Origin: JBOGWA01 sp050693155
Lineage (GTDB): Bacteria; Actinomycetota; UBA4738; CALAEC01
DNA: 6,909 bases
Reading direction: 5' to 3'
NCBI GenBank assembly: GCA_050693155.1
Contig: JBOGWA010000017.1
Coordinates: 1-6,909, forward strand
Shown: piece after piece, positions 1-5,501 of the stretch
Numbering within the stretch: position 1 is the stretch's first letter
Layout: each line of letters opens with the position of its first letter
Notes under the pieces: model-generated
The model's database searches: none
What the model was told of the DNA's origin: nothing
Seen by the model: the letters and a program-made list of their open reading frames with translations, nothing else
Program-made: the position numbers and the translations under genes

Positions 1-551
1 TCAAGACCGACCGGTCGATCGTCTTGTTGTGGTTCGACTCTGAGGAGAACGGCTTACTCGCATCGCAGGCGTACGCCGACATGCTCGTCGAGAGAGGGCA
101 GAAGATCCACGCCGCGCTCGGCTTTGACATGGTCGGCATCGGGTATCCGGCGCCGTATTGCATCTGCATCTACCACGGTCCGAATCCGCCGGACGCCACG
201 ATCGCGGATCCGATCATCGACTACGTGAACTTCGACTTCCTCGGTTTCCCAGAGGGCGATGGCGGCGCCCTTCCCGAGACGACGACGGGGGACGTTGGTC
301 ATGTCTGCTCCTGCGGCGTGAACATTCGGAACTCCGACGAGCGGAACTTCGCGGAGAAGCTCTGGTTCACGATGCGCTGGACCGGCATGCGCACGGCGCG
401 CGACTACCTCGGGTACCACCAGCCTTGGGACACGGTTCCGTTCATGGAGCAAACCGCGCGAAGTCGCGCGAACCTCGAACAGGGCACCGAGAACACGTTC
501 ATCTCCGCGTACTACACGACTCTGGTCCTCGACCGCATCGCTCAGTTCTAG
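1..551 (+). CDS. M28-family zinc aminopeptidase, C-terminal part (5' truncated by window edge)
   Basis: The reading frame is open from the left edge (first full codon at base 3), so the true start lies outside the window. The visible ~182 residues fit the second half of an M28 (Zn-dependent aminopeptidase/carboxypeptidase) catalytic domain. WFDSEENGLLASQAY (around bases 30-80) matches the family's EE-G-L-L-G-S block, in which the first Glu is the general base and the second a zinc ligand. GFDMVG (around 120-137) carries the conserved metal-ligand Asp. GYHQPWDT (around 408-435) matches the C-terminal H-x-P-x-D-T block that supplies the last His ligand. The family cleaves N-terminal residues from peptides and is often exported, but a signal peptide cannot be checked here. 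Two C-x-C pairs (CIC at 159-167, CSC at 306-314) are unusual and may form disulfides. The stop is followed after only 11 bases by the phosphodiesterase gene, suggesting one transcript. The family call is fairly sure; the substrate is unknown. Confidence 0.75.
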   Translation, partial: KTDRSIVLLWFDSEENGLLASQAYADMLVERGQKIHAALGFDMVGIGYPAPYCICIYHGPNPPDATIADPIIDYVNFDFLGFPEGDGGALPETTTGDVGHVCSCGVNIRNSDERNFAEKLWFTMRWTGMRTARDYLGYHQPWDTVPFMEQTARSRANLEQGTENTFISAYYTTLVLDRIAQF

Positions 552-562
552 GCGCCGCAGTG

Positions 563-1543
563 ATGATGAATCGGCGGACGGTCGTCCTTGGACCTCTGCT
601 GGGCCTGCTGGTTCTTGCACCAGCTACATCGGCCAATGCCGATTCGCGAGGCGGCAATCCCTGGCTCGACCGGCGCGTTTTGAACATGGCGCACCAGGGG
701 GGCGAGATCGAGGCGCCCTCCGACACGATGTTCGCCTTCAAGACGGCCGCTGCAAAGGGGGCCGACGTCCTCGAGCTCGATGTTCACGCGACATCGGACC
801 GCGAGATCGTTGTTCTCCACGACGCGACCGTAGACAGGACGACGGATGGAAGCGGCGCCGTCGACGAGATGACGCTCGAGGAGATCCAGAAGCTCGACGC
901 GGCGCACTGGTTCGTTCCAGGCTGTGGGACGTGCCTCGACGAGCCCAAGAGCGCCTATGCGTATCGTGGGTTCGCGACCGGAAAACGTCCGATCCCCAAA
1001 CGGTTGGGAGAGTTCGCGCCCAGCGACTTCACGATTCCCACCCTTCGAGAGGTCTTCGAGACGTTCCCGGACATGCTCATCAACGTCGAGATCAAGGCGA
1101 CCGCTCCCGAGACGATGCCGTACGAGCAGGAGCTTGCCGCGCTGCTCGCTGAGTTCAATCGGACGACAGACACGATCGTCGTGTCGTTCATGGACCAGTC
1201 CATCGAGCTGTTCAAGATCTTCGCACCCGACGTGCACACGGCAACGGCGACCGTGGAGACGGCACTGTTCTACGTGAGCACGCAAGGGCCGCTCCCCGGC
1301 GCCCCAAACCCCCGGTACGTCGCGCTTCAAGTGCCGATCGAGTTCATGGGAATCACGGTCGTGACTCCCGAGTTCATCGAGAGCGCGCACGCCAACGATC
1401 TCGCGGTGCACGTGTGGACCATCGACGACCGCCGCACGATGAAGCGGCTCATCCGGTGGGGAGTCGACGGGATCATGACGAACCGTCCGACGTTGCTCGA
1501 ACGAATCCTCCGTACACAGGACCTCCTGTATCGATCCAGCTGA
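563..1543 (+). CDS. Secreted glycerophosphodiester phosphodiesterase (GDPD family)
   Basis: The product (326 aa) should hydrolyse glycerophosphodiesters to glycerol-3-phosphate and an alcohol, outside the cytoplasm. Residues 1-26 look like a Sec signal peptide: MMNRR, a hydrophobic stretch at 7-21, then S-A-N-A before the likely cleavage after Ala26. The GDPD core follows: His44 (in HQGG), Glu71 and Asp73 (LELDVHATSD), His86-Asp87 then RTTDGSG, Glu176 in NVEIK, and near the C-terminus the VHVWTIDD...GVDGIMTNRP block. These correspond to the two catalytic histidines and the acidic metal ligands of the family. Two deviations are visible: the usual HRG is HQG, and the usual PENT is PSDT. An insertion at about 117-160 (with CGTC at 121-124) resembles a variant I recall from actinobacterial GDPDs. 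ATG at 563 was chosen; GTG at 560 and ATG at 566 are equally close and the ribosome site is weak. The stop overlaps the next start (TGATG), so the two genes are probably translationally coupled. Confidence 0.88.
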   Translation: MMNRRTVVLGPLLGLLVLAPATSANADSRGGNPWLDRRVLNMAHQGGEIEAPSDTMFAFKTAAAKGADVLELDVHATSDREIVVLHDATVDRTTDGSGAVDEMTLEEIQKLDAAHWFVPGCGTCLDEPKSAYAYRGFATGKRPIPKRLGEFAPSDFTIPTLREVFETFPDMLINVEIKATAPETMPYEQELAALLAEFNRTTDTIVVSFMDQSIELFKIFAPDVHTATATVETALFYVSTQGPLPGAPNPRYVALQVPIEFMGITVVTPEFIESAHANDLAVHVWTIDDRRTMKRLIRWGVDGIMTNRPTLLERILRTQDLLYRSS

Positions 1544-1995
1544 TGGACTACCTGCGAGCAGCGGATCGGCTCTGGCCGGTGCTCGGCCAGCTCGTCAAGG
1601 TGCACGTCTTTCTCTACCGAGCGACCGGCGGCGTGGTCGGCCACCGCTTCCTTGGGGCTCCTCCCATGCTGTTGGTGGATCACGTCGGCGCCAAGAGCGG
1701 CGCGAGGCGGACGGCGGCGCTCGCATATCTCGTCGACGGCGAGAACCACGTGATCGTTGCGTCCAAGGGAGGAAATCCCCGGCACCCGGCCTGGTTTCAC
1801 AACCTTCGCGCGAACCCGGAGACGACGATCCAGGTTGGTCCAAAGCGCCTGAAGGTGCGCGCGCGAGAGGCTTCCGACGCAGAGCACTCCCGACTATGGC
1901 CAAAGGTCGTGCGGACCTACGGCGGGTTCAGCTCCTATCAGGAACGCACAACGCGCAAGATCCCGCTAGTGATCCTGGAGCCACGAAAGTCGTAA
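1543..1995 (+). CDS. Nitroreductase-family deazaflavin (F420)-dependent oxidoreductase, DDN/DUF385 type
   Basis: The 150-aa protein matches the small split-barrel DDN (deazaflavin-dependent nitroreductase) family along its whole length. Visible family blocks are HVFLYRATGGVVGHR (21-35), PMLLVDHVGAKSGARRTAAL (41-60), VIVASKGGNPRHPAWFHNL (70-88), RANPETTIQV and a C-terminal TRKIPLVILEP. The GxKSGxxRT stretch (49-57) is the segment that contacts the F420 phosphate and tail in characterised members, and the ASKGG...HPAWFHNLRANP stretch is highly typical. Members use reduced F420 (some bind other flavins or haem) to reduce quinones, nitro compounds and other electrophiles; the substrate cannot be inferred. 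ATG at 1543 was chosen because it starts on the last base of the upstream stop (TGATG) and gives the usual family length; an in-frame upstream extension is proline/arginine-rich shadow sequence. It is probably the last gene of the first operon, with 72 bases before the response regulator. Confidence 0.87.
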   Translation: MDYLRAADRLWPVLGQLVKVHVFLYRATGGVVGHRFLGAPPMLLVDHVGAKSGARRTAALAYLVDGENHVIVASKGGNPRHPAWFHNLRANPETTIQVGPKRLKVRAREASDAEHSRLWPKVVRTYGGFSSYQERTTRKIPLVILEPRKS

Positions 1996-2022
1996 TCGCT
2001 CCCATCCTCGGACGGGATGTAA

Positions 2023-2058
2023 CTTTCTCATCTCTTTCTCATCTGGAGCGCCTACGCT
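2023..2058 (+). promoter_or_regulatory. Probable autoregulatory promoter of the two-component operon: tandem 11-bp repeat plus -10
   Basis: CTTTCTCATCT is present twice head to tail with no mismatch (2023-2033 and 2034-2044), placing TCTCAT at 2026 and 2037, exactly one helical turn apart. This is the operator geometry of OmpR/PhoB-class regulators, and the adjacent gene encodes one. A TACGCT hexamer (2053-2058, TAnnnT type) starts 16 bp after the start of the second TCTCAT and would act as the -10 element. No good -35 is visible, so the repeats may sit in its place as in activator-dependent promoters. The repeats are seen directly; regulator binding is inferred. Confidence 0.65.
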
Positions 2059-2067
2059 TGTGCCCGT

Positions 2068-2766
2068 ATGCGGGTGCTCGTTGTTGAAGACGAGGTCAAG
2101 ATGGCCGGCCTTCTCAAGCGAGGGCTCGAGGAGGAGGGCTACGCCGTCGATGTCGCCCAGGATGGTTCCGAGGCGGTCTGGTTGGGGACCGAGAACCCGT
2201 ACGACGCCATTCTTCTCGACGTCATGCTCCCGGACCTGGACGGCTTCGAGGTTTGCCGGCGGCTCCGAACCGCCGGCCGGTGGGCCCCGGTTCTCATGCT
2301 CACGGCCCGAGACGCCGTCGCCGATCGGGTCGCGGGCCTCGACTCGGGGGCCGACGACTACCTCGCGAAGCCGTTCTCGTTCAGCGAACTTCTTGCCCGG
2401 CTCCGTGCCCTCATGCGGCGTGGGGCGAGCGAGCGCCCGGCCGTCCTTCGAACGGCCGGTCTGACCCTCGATCCCGCAACGAAGCGAGTGGTGAGGGGGA
2501 CCGAGTCCATCGACCTGAGCGCCAAGGAGTTCGCCCTGCTCGAGTTCTTCATGCGGCATCCCGGCGAGGTTCTCACCCGAACAAAGCTCATAGAGCATGT
2601 GTGGGACTTCGCCTACGAGGGAGACTCCAACGTCGTTGATGTCTACGTCCGGTACCTCCGCGAAAAGATCGACCGTCCCTATGGGCGGGACTCCATCGAA
2701 ACGGTCCGAGGGACGGGGTACCGGCTCCGGGAGGAAGCCGACGGTGCGATTGCCGATCCGGGCTAG
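2068..2766 (+). CDS. OmpR/PhoB-family response regulator (winged-helix DNA-binding)
   Basis: The 232-aa protein is a complete two-domain response regulator. The receiver domain spans about residues 1-115: acidic pair Glu7-Asp8, phospho-acceptor Asp51 (in LLDVMLPDLDG), Thr79 (LMLTAR), Tyr98 and Lys101 (DDYLAKPFS). The winged-helix effector domain spans about 128-223, with LSAKEFALLEFFMRHPGEVLTR, the recognition-helix region NVVDVYVRYLREKID and the C-terminal wing SIETVRGTGYRL. All phosphorylation residues are present, so it should be phosphorylated by the adjacent kinase and bind direct-repeat DNA as a dimer. The ATG at 2068 gives a normal N-terminus (MRVLVVEDE). It has no Shine-Dalgarno at usable distance (the only GGAG is about 20 bases upstream) and lies 9 bases after a probable -10, so the message is likely leaderless or nearly so. 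Its last 23 bases overlap the kinase gene. Function as a regulator is near certain; the signal is unknown. Confidence 0.95.
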   Translation: MRVLVVEDEVKMAGLLKRGLEEEGYAVDVAQDGSEAVWLGTENPYDAILLDVMLPDLDGFEVCRRLRTAGRWAPVLMLTARDAVADRVAGLDSGADDYLAKPFSFSELLARLRALMRRGASERPAVLRTAGLTLDPATKRVVRGTESIDLSAKEFALLEFFMRHPGEVLTRTKLIEHVWDFAYEGDSNVVDVYVRYLREKIDRPYGRDSIETVRGTGYRLREEADGAIADPG

Positions 2767-4096
2767 GCTCACCCTCGTTTCGGGCGCGTTGATGGCCCTC
2801 CTCCTGGTCGCGCTCGGCGCGTTCCTCTATCTCCGGCTTCGAGCAGACCTCGTTGAGACCGTGGACGCGGGACTTCGCTCTCGCGCGGAGACCCTGTTGC
2901 GGGCGGCCGAGAGCGGACCGCTAGCGGGCGGTGGGCTGCTCGAGGCGAGCGAAGCCTTCGCTCAGGTACTCGCGACCGATGGCCGAGTGCTGCGCTCCTC
3001 TCCGGGCCTGGTTCCCGGGCCGCTGCTTCCTTCCGGCGCCGTGGCGTCGCTGGACGACGCGCGATTCTTCGAGGCCGACGTCCGGACACTCGAGGAACCA
3101 GTGCCGGGGCGCCTGTTCGCCGTGCCCTCCTCTGGAGGTGAAGTGATCGTGGTCGGCGCGTCCCTCGAAGAACAGAACGAGGCCCTCGGCCGATTGCTCG
3201 TCCTGCTCGGCATCGGAGGCCCCGTGGCCATCGGGCTCGCGAGCGGAGTCGGCTGGCTCGTTGCGGGGGTGGCGCTATCGCCCGTCGAGCGGATGCGGGC
3301 CGAGGCGGAGGCGGTTTCGGCATCGGAACCCGGGCGCCGACTACCCGTTCCAAAGACGGGTGACGAGCTCGCCAACCTGGGGGAGACGTTGAATCGCATG
3401 CTCGGCCGACTCGAGGACGCAGTGGAGCGGGAGCGGCGGTTCGTAGGGAACGCCAGTCACGAGCTCCGCACGCCGCTCGCAAACCTGAAGGCCGAGCTGG
3501 AGCTTGCCCTTCGCCGTTCCCGGACGCCCGACGAGCTCATCGGCGCGCTGCGCAGTGCGGCCGAGGAGACCGACCGGCTTGCCCACCTGGCCGAAGACCT
3601 TCTGGTTCTTGCCCGGGCAGATCGTGGGCGACTCCCGATGCGGCGGGAAGACACCGACATCGCGCACCTCATCGACGAGACCATCGACTCGTTCTCAGGC
3701 CGTTCGGAGGAACGCGAGATCTCGATCACTTCGAGTCGGGAGGGATCACCGCGAGCGAGGGTCGATGGGGCCCGACTTCGTCAGGCGCTCGAGAACCTCA
3801 TAGACAACGCGCTGCGCCATACGCCGGTGGGAGGGCGGGTGAGCGTGGGGTTTGCCGGTCGAGACGGCGCCCTATCGATCGAGGTTGCCGACTCGGGAGA
3901 GGGATTCCCGCCCTCGTTCCTCCCCCGGGCGTTCGAGCCCATGAGCCGGGCCGATGAGTCGCGAACCCGGGCCGGGGGCGGTTCAGGACTCGGGCTTTCG
4001 ATCGTTCGGGCGATCATCGAGGCTCACGGTGGCTCGGTGGAGGCGATGAATCGGCCTGAAGGAGGCGCGGTCGTCGTGCTTCGGATCCCAGGCTGA
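2744..4096 (+). CDS. Sensor histidine kinase (HAMP, HisKA, HATPase_c)
   Basis: The 450-aa membrane kinase partners the upstream regulator. Transmembrane segment 1 is at about 9-30 and segment 2 at about 151-178, enclosing an extracytoplasmic sensor of about 120 residues with no domain I recognise. A HAMP linker follows (about 179-226, from LSPVERMRAEAEAV to ETLNRMLGRL). The HisKA motif FVGNASHELRTPLANLK carries the phospho-accepting His239. The ATPase domain shows the N box (RQALENLIDNALRHTP), G1 (VADSGEGFPP), F box (RAFEPMSR) and G2 (GGGSGLGLSIVRAIIEAHGG). GTG at 2744 is chosen because GGGAGGAA (2729-2736) lies 7-8 bases upstream and the resulting N-terminus MRLPIRARL is a normal basic start before the first membrane segment; TTG at 2750 is possible. 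The 23-base overlap with the regulator gene implies coupled translation. The kinase should autophosphorylate and pass phosphate to Asp51 of the regulator. Confidence 0.94.
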   Translation: MRLPIRARLTLVSGALMALLLVALGAFLYLRLRADLVETVDAGLRSRAETLLRAAESGPLAGGGLLEASEAFAQVLATDGRVLRSSPGLVPGPLLPSGAVASLDDARFFEADVRTLEEPVPGRLFAVPSSGGEVIVVGASLEEQNEALGRLLVLLGIGGPVAIGLASGVGWLVAGVALSPVERMRAEAEAVSASEPGRRLPVPKTGDELANLGETLNRMLGRLEDAVERERRFVGNASHELRTPLANLKAELELALRRSRTPDELIGALRSAAEETDRLAHLAEDLLVLARADRGRLPMRREDTDIAHLIDETIDSFSGRSEEREISITSSREGSPRARVDGARLRQALENLIDNALRHTPVGGRVSVGFAGRDGALSIEVADSGEGFPPSFLPRAFEPMSRADESRTRAGGGSGLGLSIVRAIIEAHGGSVEAMNRPEGGAVVVLRIPG

Positions 4097-4098
4097 CC

Positions 4099-4143
4099 TC
4101 TCATGTTCGACTCACCGTCATCTCATCGGTCCTTGGGCAAACT
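4099..4143 (+). promoter_or_regulatory. Three-unit 11-bp direct repeat and putative -10 upstream of the PepSY gene
   Basis: TCTCAT (4099), ACTCAC (4110) and TCTCAT (4121) lie at exact 11-base intervals in the 105-base gap between the kinase and the PepSY-like gene. The outer units match those upstream of the response regulator. A CAAACT hexamer (4138-4143) starts 17 bp after the start of the last unit, nearly the same spacing as in the regulator promoter; TATCGT at 4161-4166 is an alternative -10. Binding by the upstream regulator is inferred from repeat geometry and gene proximity. Confidence 0.6.
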
Positions 4144-4201
4144 GGACGCGAGAAGGTTCGTATCGTAGGAAGCGGTTCACGCCGCATAGAGGAGAACGGA
4201 C

Positions 4202-4549
4202 ATGAATCGCAGGACCAAGCTGATCGTAGGGGCGGCCATTGCGGTTGCCGCCATCAGCGGTGGGACGGGCGTTGGTCTCGCAACGCTGTCGGGGAGCGAC
4301 ACTCCTCTGACCGGATCGGCGCTCGAGAAGGCGACACAGGCGGCGCTCGAGCACACGGGAGGCGGAACCGTCCTCGAGACCGAGACCGGCGACGAGGGCG
4401 CCGCATACGGCGTCGAGATTCGCAAGCCGGATGGCAGCGTCGTCGAGGTGCAGCTGGACCAGAACTTCAACGTCATGGGCGACACCCCGGACGACGACGG
4501 CCCGAACGACACCGACGGGCCGGGTGACGACGAAGGAAGCGGGAGCTAG
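4202..4549 (+). CDS. Small exported/membrane-anchored PepSY-like protein with acidic tail
   Basis: The 115-aa protein starts MNRRTK, followed by a hydrophobic segment at about 7-29 that lacks a clear AxA cleavage site or lipobox, so it may stay as an N-terminal membrane anchor. Residues about 36-93 fit one PepSY-type repeat: a helix LTGSALEKATQAALEHTGGG, then strands TVLETETGDEGAAYGVEIRKPDG and VVEVQLDQNFNVMG. PepSY domains occur in peptidase propeptides and in many small envelope proteins, where they are thought to inhibit proteases or modulate their surroundings. The last 22 residues (94-115) are a low-complexity Asp/Gly/Pro tail with about nine acidic residues, possibly binding cations. 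GAGGAGA (4189-4195) lies 6 bases before the ATG, fixing the start. It sits directly after the two-component genes, behind TCTCAT repeats, and is followed by a strong terminator. Small PepSY genes next to OmpR-type two-component systems are a familiar arrangement. The fold call is reasonably sure; the partner is unknown. Confidence 0.8.
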   Translation: MNRRTKLIVGAAIAVAAISGGTGVGLATLSGSDTPLTGSALEKATQAALEHTGGGTVLETETGDEGAAYGVEIRKPDGSVVEVQLDQNFNVMGDTPDDDGPNDTDGPGDDEGSGS

Positions 4550-4550
4550 G

Positions 4551-4576
4551 AACGCGCGACGTTCGTCGCGCGTTTT
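4551..4576 (+). terminator. Rho-independent terminator after the PepSY gene
   Basis: A perfect inverted repeat, AACGCGCGACG (4551-4561) and CGTCGCGCGTT (4564-4574), forms a stem of 10-11 bp with a very tight loop and runs into TTTT (4573-4576). It begins one base after the PepSY stop codon. The T-run is short, so some read-through into the lipoprotein gene 35 bases further on is plausible. Confidence 0.75.
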
Positions 4577-4611
4577 CGGTGAAAGAAAACCGGGGGAACG
4601 GAGGTAGCTCG

Positions 4612-5361
4612 ATGAGGCCACCGGCGGTGCTTGTAGCGCCCCTTGCCGCAGCGCTGTTCCTGGGGGCATGCGCTGGCGAGAGCCCGAGGGAGGCGGCACA
4701 AACTCAGGTGTCCGACACCAATGCCGCGGGCGAGGATGTGGTCCCGTTCAAGGAAGCCAGACTGATCGTCGAGATCAACGCGACGGACGGCGACGCAGGT
4801 TTCCAAGTATTCCTCGACCATGAGCCGTGGAAGTCGATCGCCATCTTCCGGCCGGACGGAACGAAGCTCGTGGACCTTCAGACCGAGGGCGTGCTCGTCG
4901 ACTATGGCCTCACCGAGTTGTTCTGGGAGTCGAGCGAGCCGCCCTTTTCGGAGTTCCCGATCGAGAAGTTCATGGAGCTCTTTCCAGAAGGGGACTACAC
5001 CTTCGAGGGCGAGACGATCGACGGGGTGCGGATGAGAAGCGCCGTCCCGCTCAGCCACGACTTCCCGGCGGGGCCAAAGATCCTGTTCCCAACGAAGGAC
5101 TCCACGGTCTCGGCCGACAACCTCGTCGTTCGGTGGAAGCCGGTCCCCGAGCCCGGGGTCGAGATCGCCCGCTACCAGGTCATCGTGGTGCGGGAGAAGG
5201 GTGGTACCGGCGATCTGGAGGCCGACCTTCCGGCCTCGGCCAGGCGGTTGACCGTGCCCGCGGAGTTCATGGCGCCGGGAGCGGAATACAAGGTCGAGGT
5301 ACTGGCCATCGAGGCGAGCGGCAACCAGACGCTCACCGAGGTGCCATTCGCCACCGAGTAA
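4612..5361 (+). CDS. Lipoprotein with conserved N-terminal domain and C-terminal fibronectin type III-like domain
   Basis: The 249-aa product has a lipoprotein signal: a hydrophobic stretch at 5-17 and lipobox L17-G18-A19-C20, so it should be lipid-anchored on the outer face of the membrane. After a short linker, residues about 48-150 form a domain rich in strands (EARLIVEINATDGDAGFQ, IAIFRPDGTKLVD, GLTELFWESSEPPFSEFP, FPEGDYTFEGETIDG). This resembles a segment I recall from other bacterial proteins annotated only as FN3-containing. Residues about 155-247 read as an FN3-like beta-sandwich (ILFPTKDSTV, LVVRWKPV, IARYQVIVV, GAEYKVEVLAIEASGNQT). No catalytic motif is visible; binding or structural function is the likeliest reading. 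ATG at 4612 is chosen because GGAGG (4600-4604) lies 7 bases upstream and it gives a proper signal peptide; GTG at 4579 would overlap the area just after the terminator. It has no TCTCAT repeats of its own and may depend on read-through from the PepSY promoter. Confidence 0.8.
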   Translation: MRPPAVLVAPLAAALFLGACAGESPREAAQTQVSDTNAAGEDVVPFKEARLIVEINATDGDAGFQVFLDHEPWKSIAIFRPDGTKLVDLQTEGVLVDYGLTELFWESSEPPFSEFPIEKFMELFPEGDYTFEGETIDGVRMRSAVPLSHDFPAGPKILFPTKDSTVSADNLVVRWKPVPEPGVEIARYQVIVVREKGGTGDLEADLPASARRLTVPAEFMAPGAEYKVEVLAIEASGNQTLTEVPFATE

Positions 5362-5389
5362 ACGAAAAAAGGTCATACGACCTCTCACG

Positions 5390-5445
5390 ACTCATCGAAT
5401 TCTCATTTCACCCTCACGAAGCTCTCATCGGTCCTCGTCCATCCT
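5390..5445 (+). promoter_or_regulatory. Four-unit 11-bp direct repeat and putative -10 upstream of the last lipoprotein gene
   Basis: ACTCAT (5390), TCTCAT (5401), CCTCAC (5412) and TCTCAT (5423) are spaced exactly 11 bases apart, the longest array in the window. A further TCTCAC at 5383 is out of phase (7 bases). The last unit and its flank, TCTCATCGGTCCT (5423-5435), are identical over 13 bases to 4121-4133 upstream of the PepSY gene. CATCCT (5440-5445) starts 17 bp after the start of the last unit and could be a weak -10. Control by the nearby OmpR-type regulator is inferred. Confidence 0.62.
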
Positions 5446-5501
5446 GGGCGCCACGAACGCAGGAGACCGCACACGGCGGTCGCCGACGAGAGGAGGACGA
5501 C

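Noticed and set aside
158..562. Upstream extension of the GDPD frame
   Set aside because: It overlaps the M28 gene in another frame, is Arg/His-rich, and would bury the clear signal peptide that starts at 563.
548..1411. Long minus-strand open frame opposite the GDPD gene
   Set aside because: It is Arg/Glu/His/Val-rich with no recognisable motif and mirrors a well-supported gene; GC-rich coding DNA commonly leaves such antisense frames open.
2003..2019. CATCC/GGATG inverted repeat after the F420-type reductase gene
   Set aside because: Five-base stem with a 7-base loop and no T-run; too weak to call a terminator.
2292..2303. TCTCAT inside the response-regulator coding sequence
   Set aside because: It has no 11-base partner and encodes part of the conserved VLMLTA strand, so chance is sufficient.
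1966..2772. Minus-strand open frame opposite the response regulator
   Set aside because: The plus-strand frame is an unmistakable OmpR-family protein over its full length; the antisense product resembles nothing.
5370..5383. Small hairpin AGGTC-ATAC-GACCT with an adjacent A-run, after the FN3 lipoprotein gene
   Set aside because: The stem is only 5 bp and the A-run is on the wrong side for a plus-strand terminator; it would suit the minus strand, which has no gene ending here.
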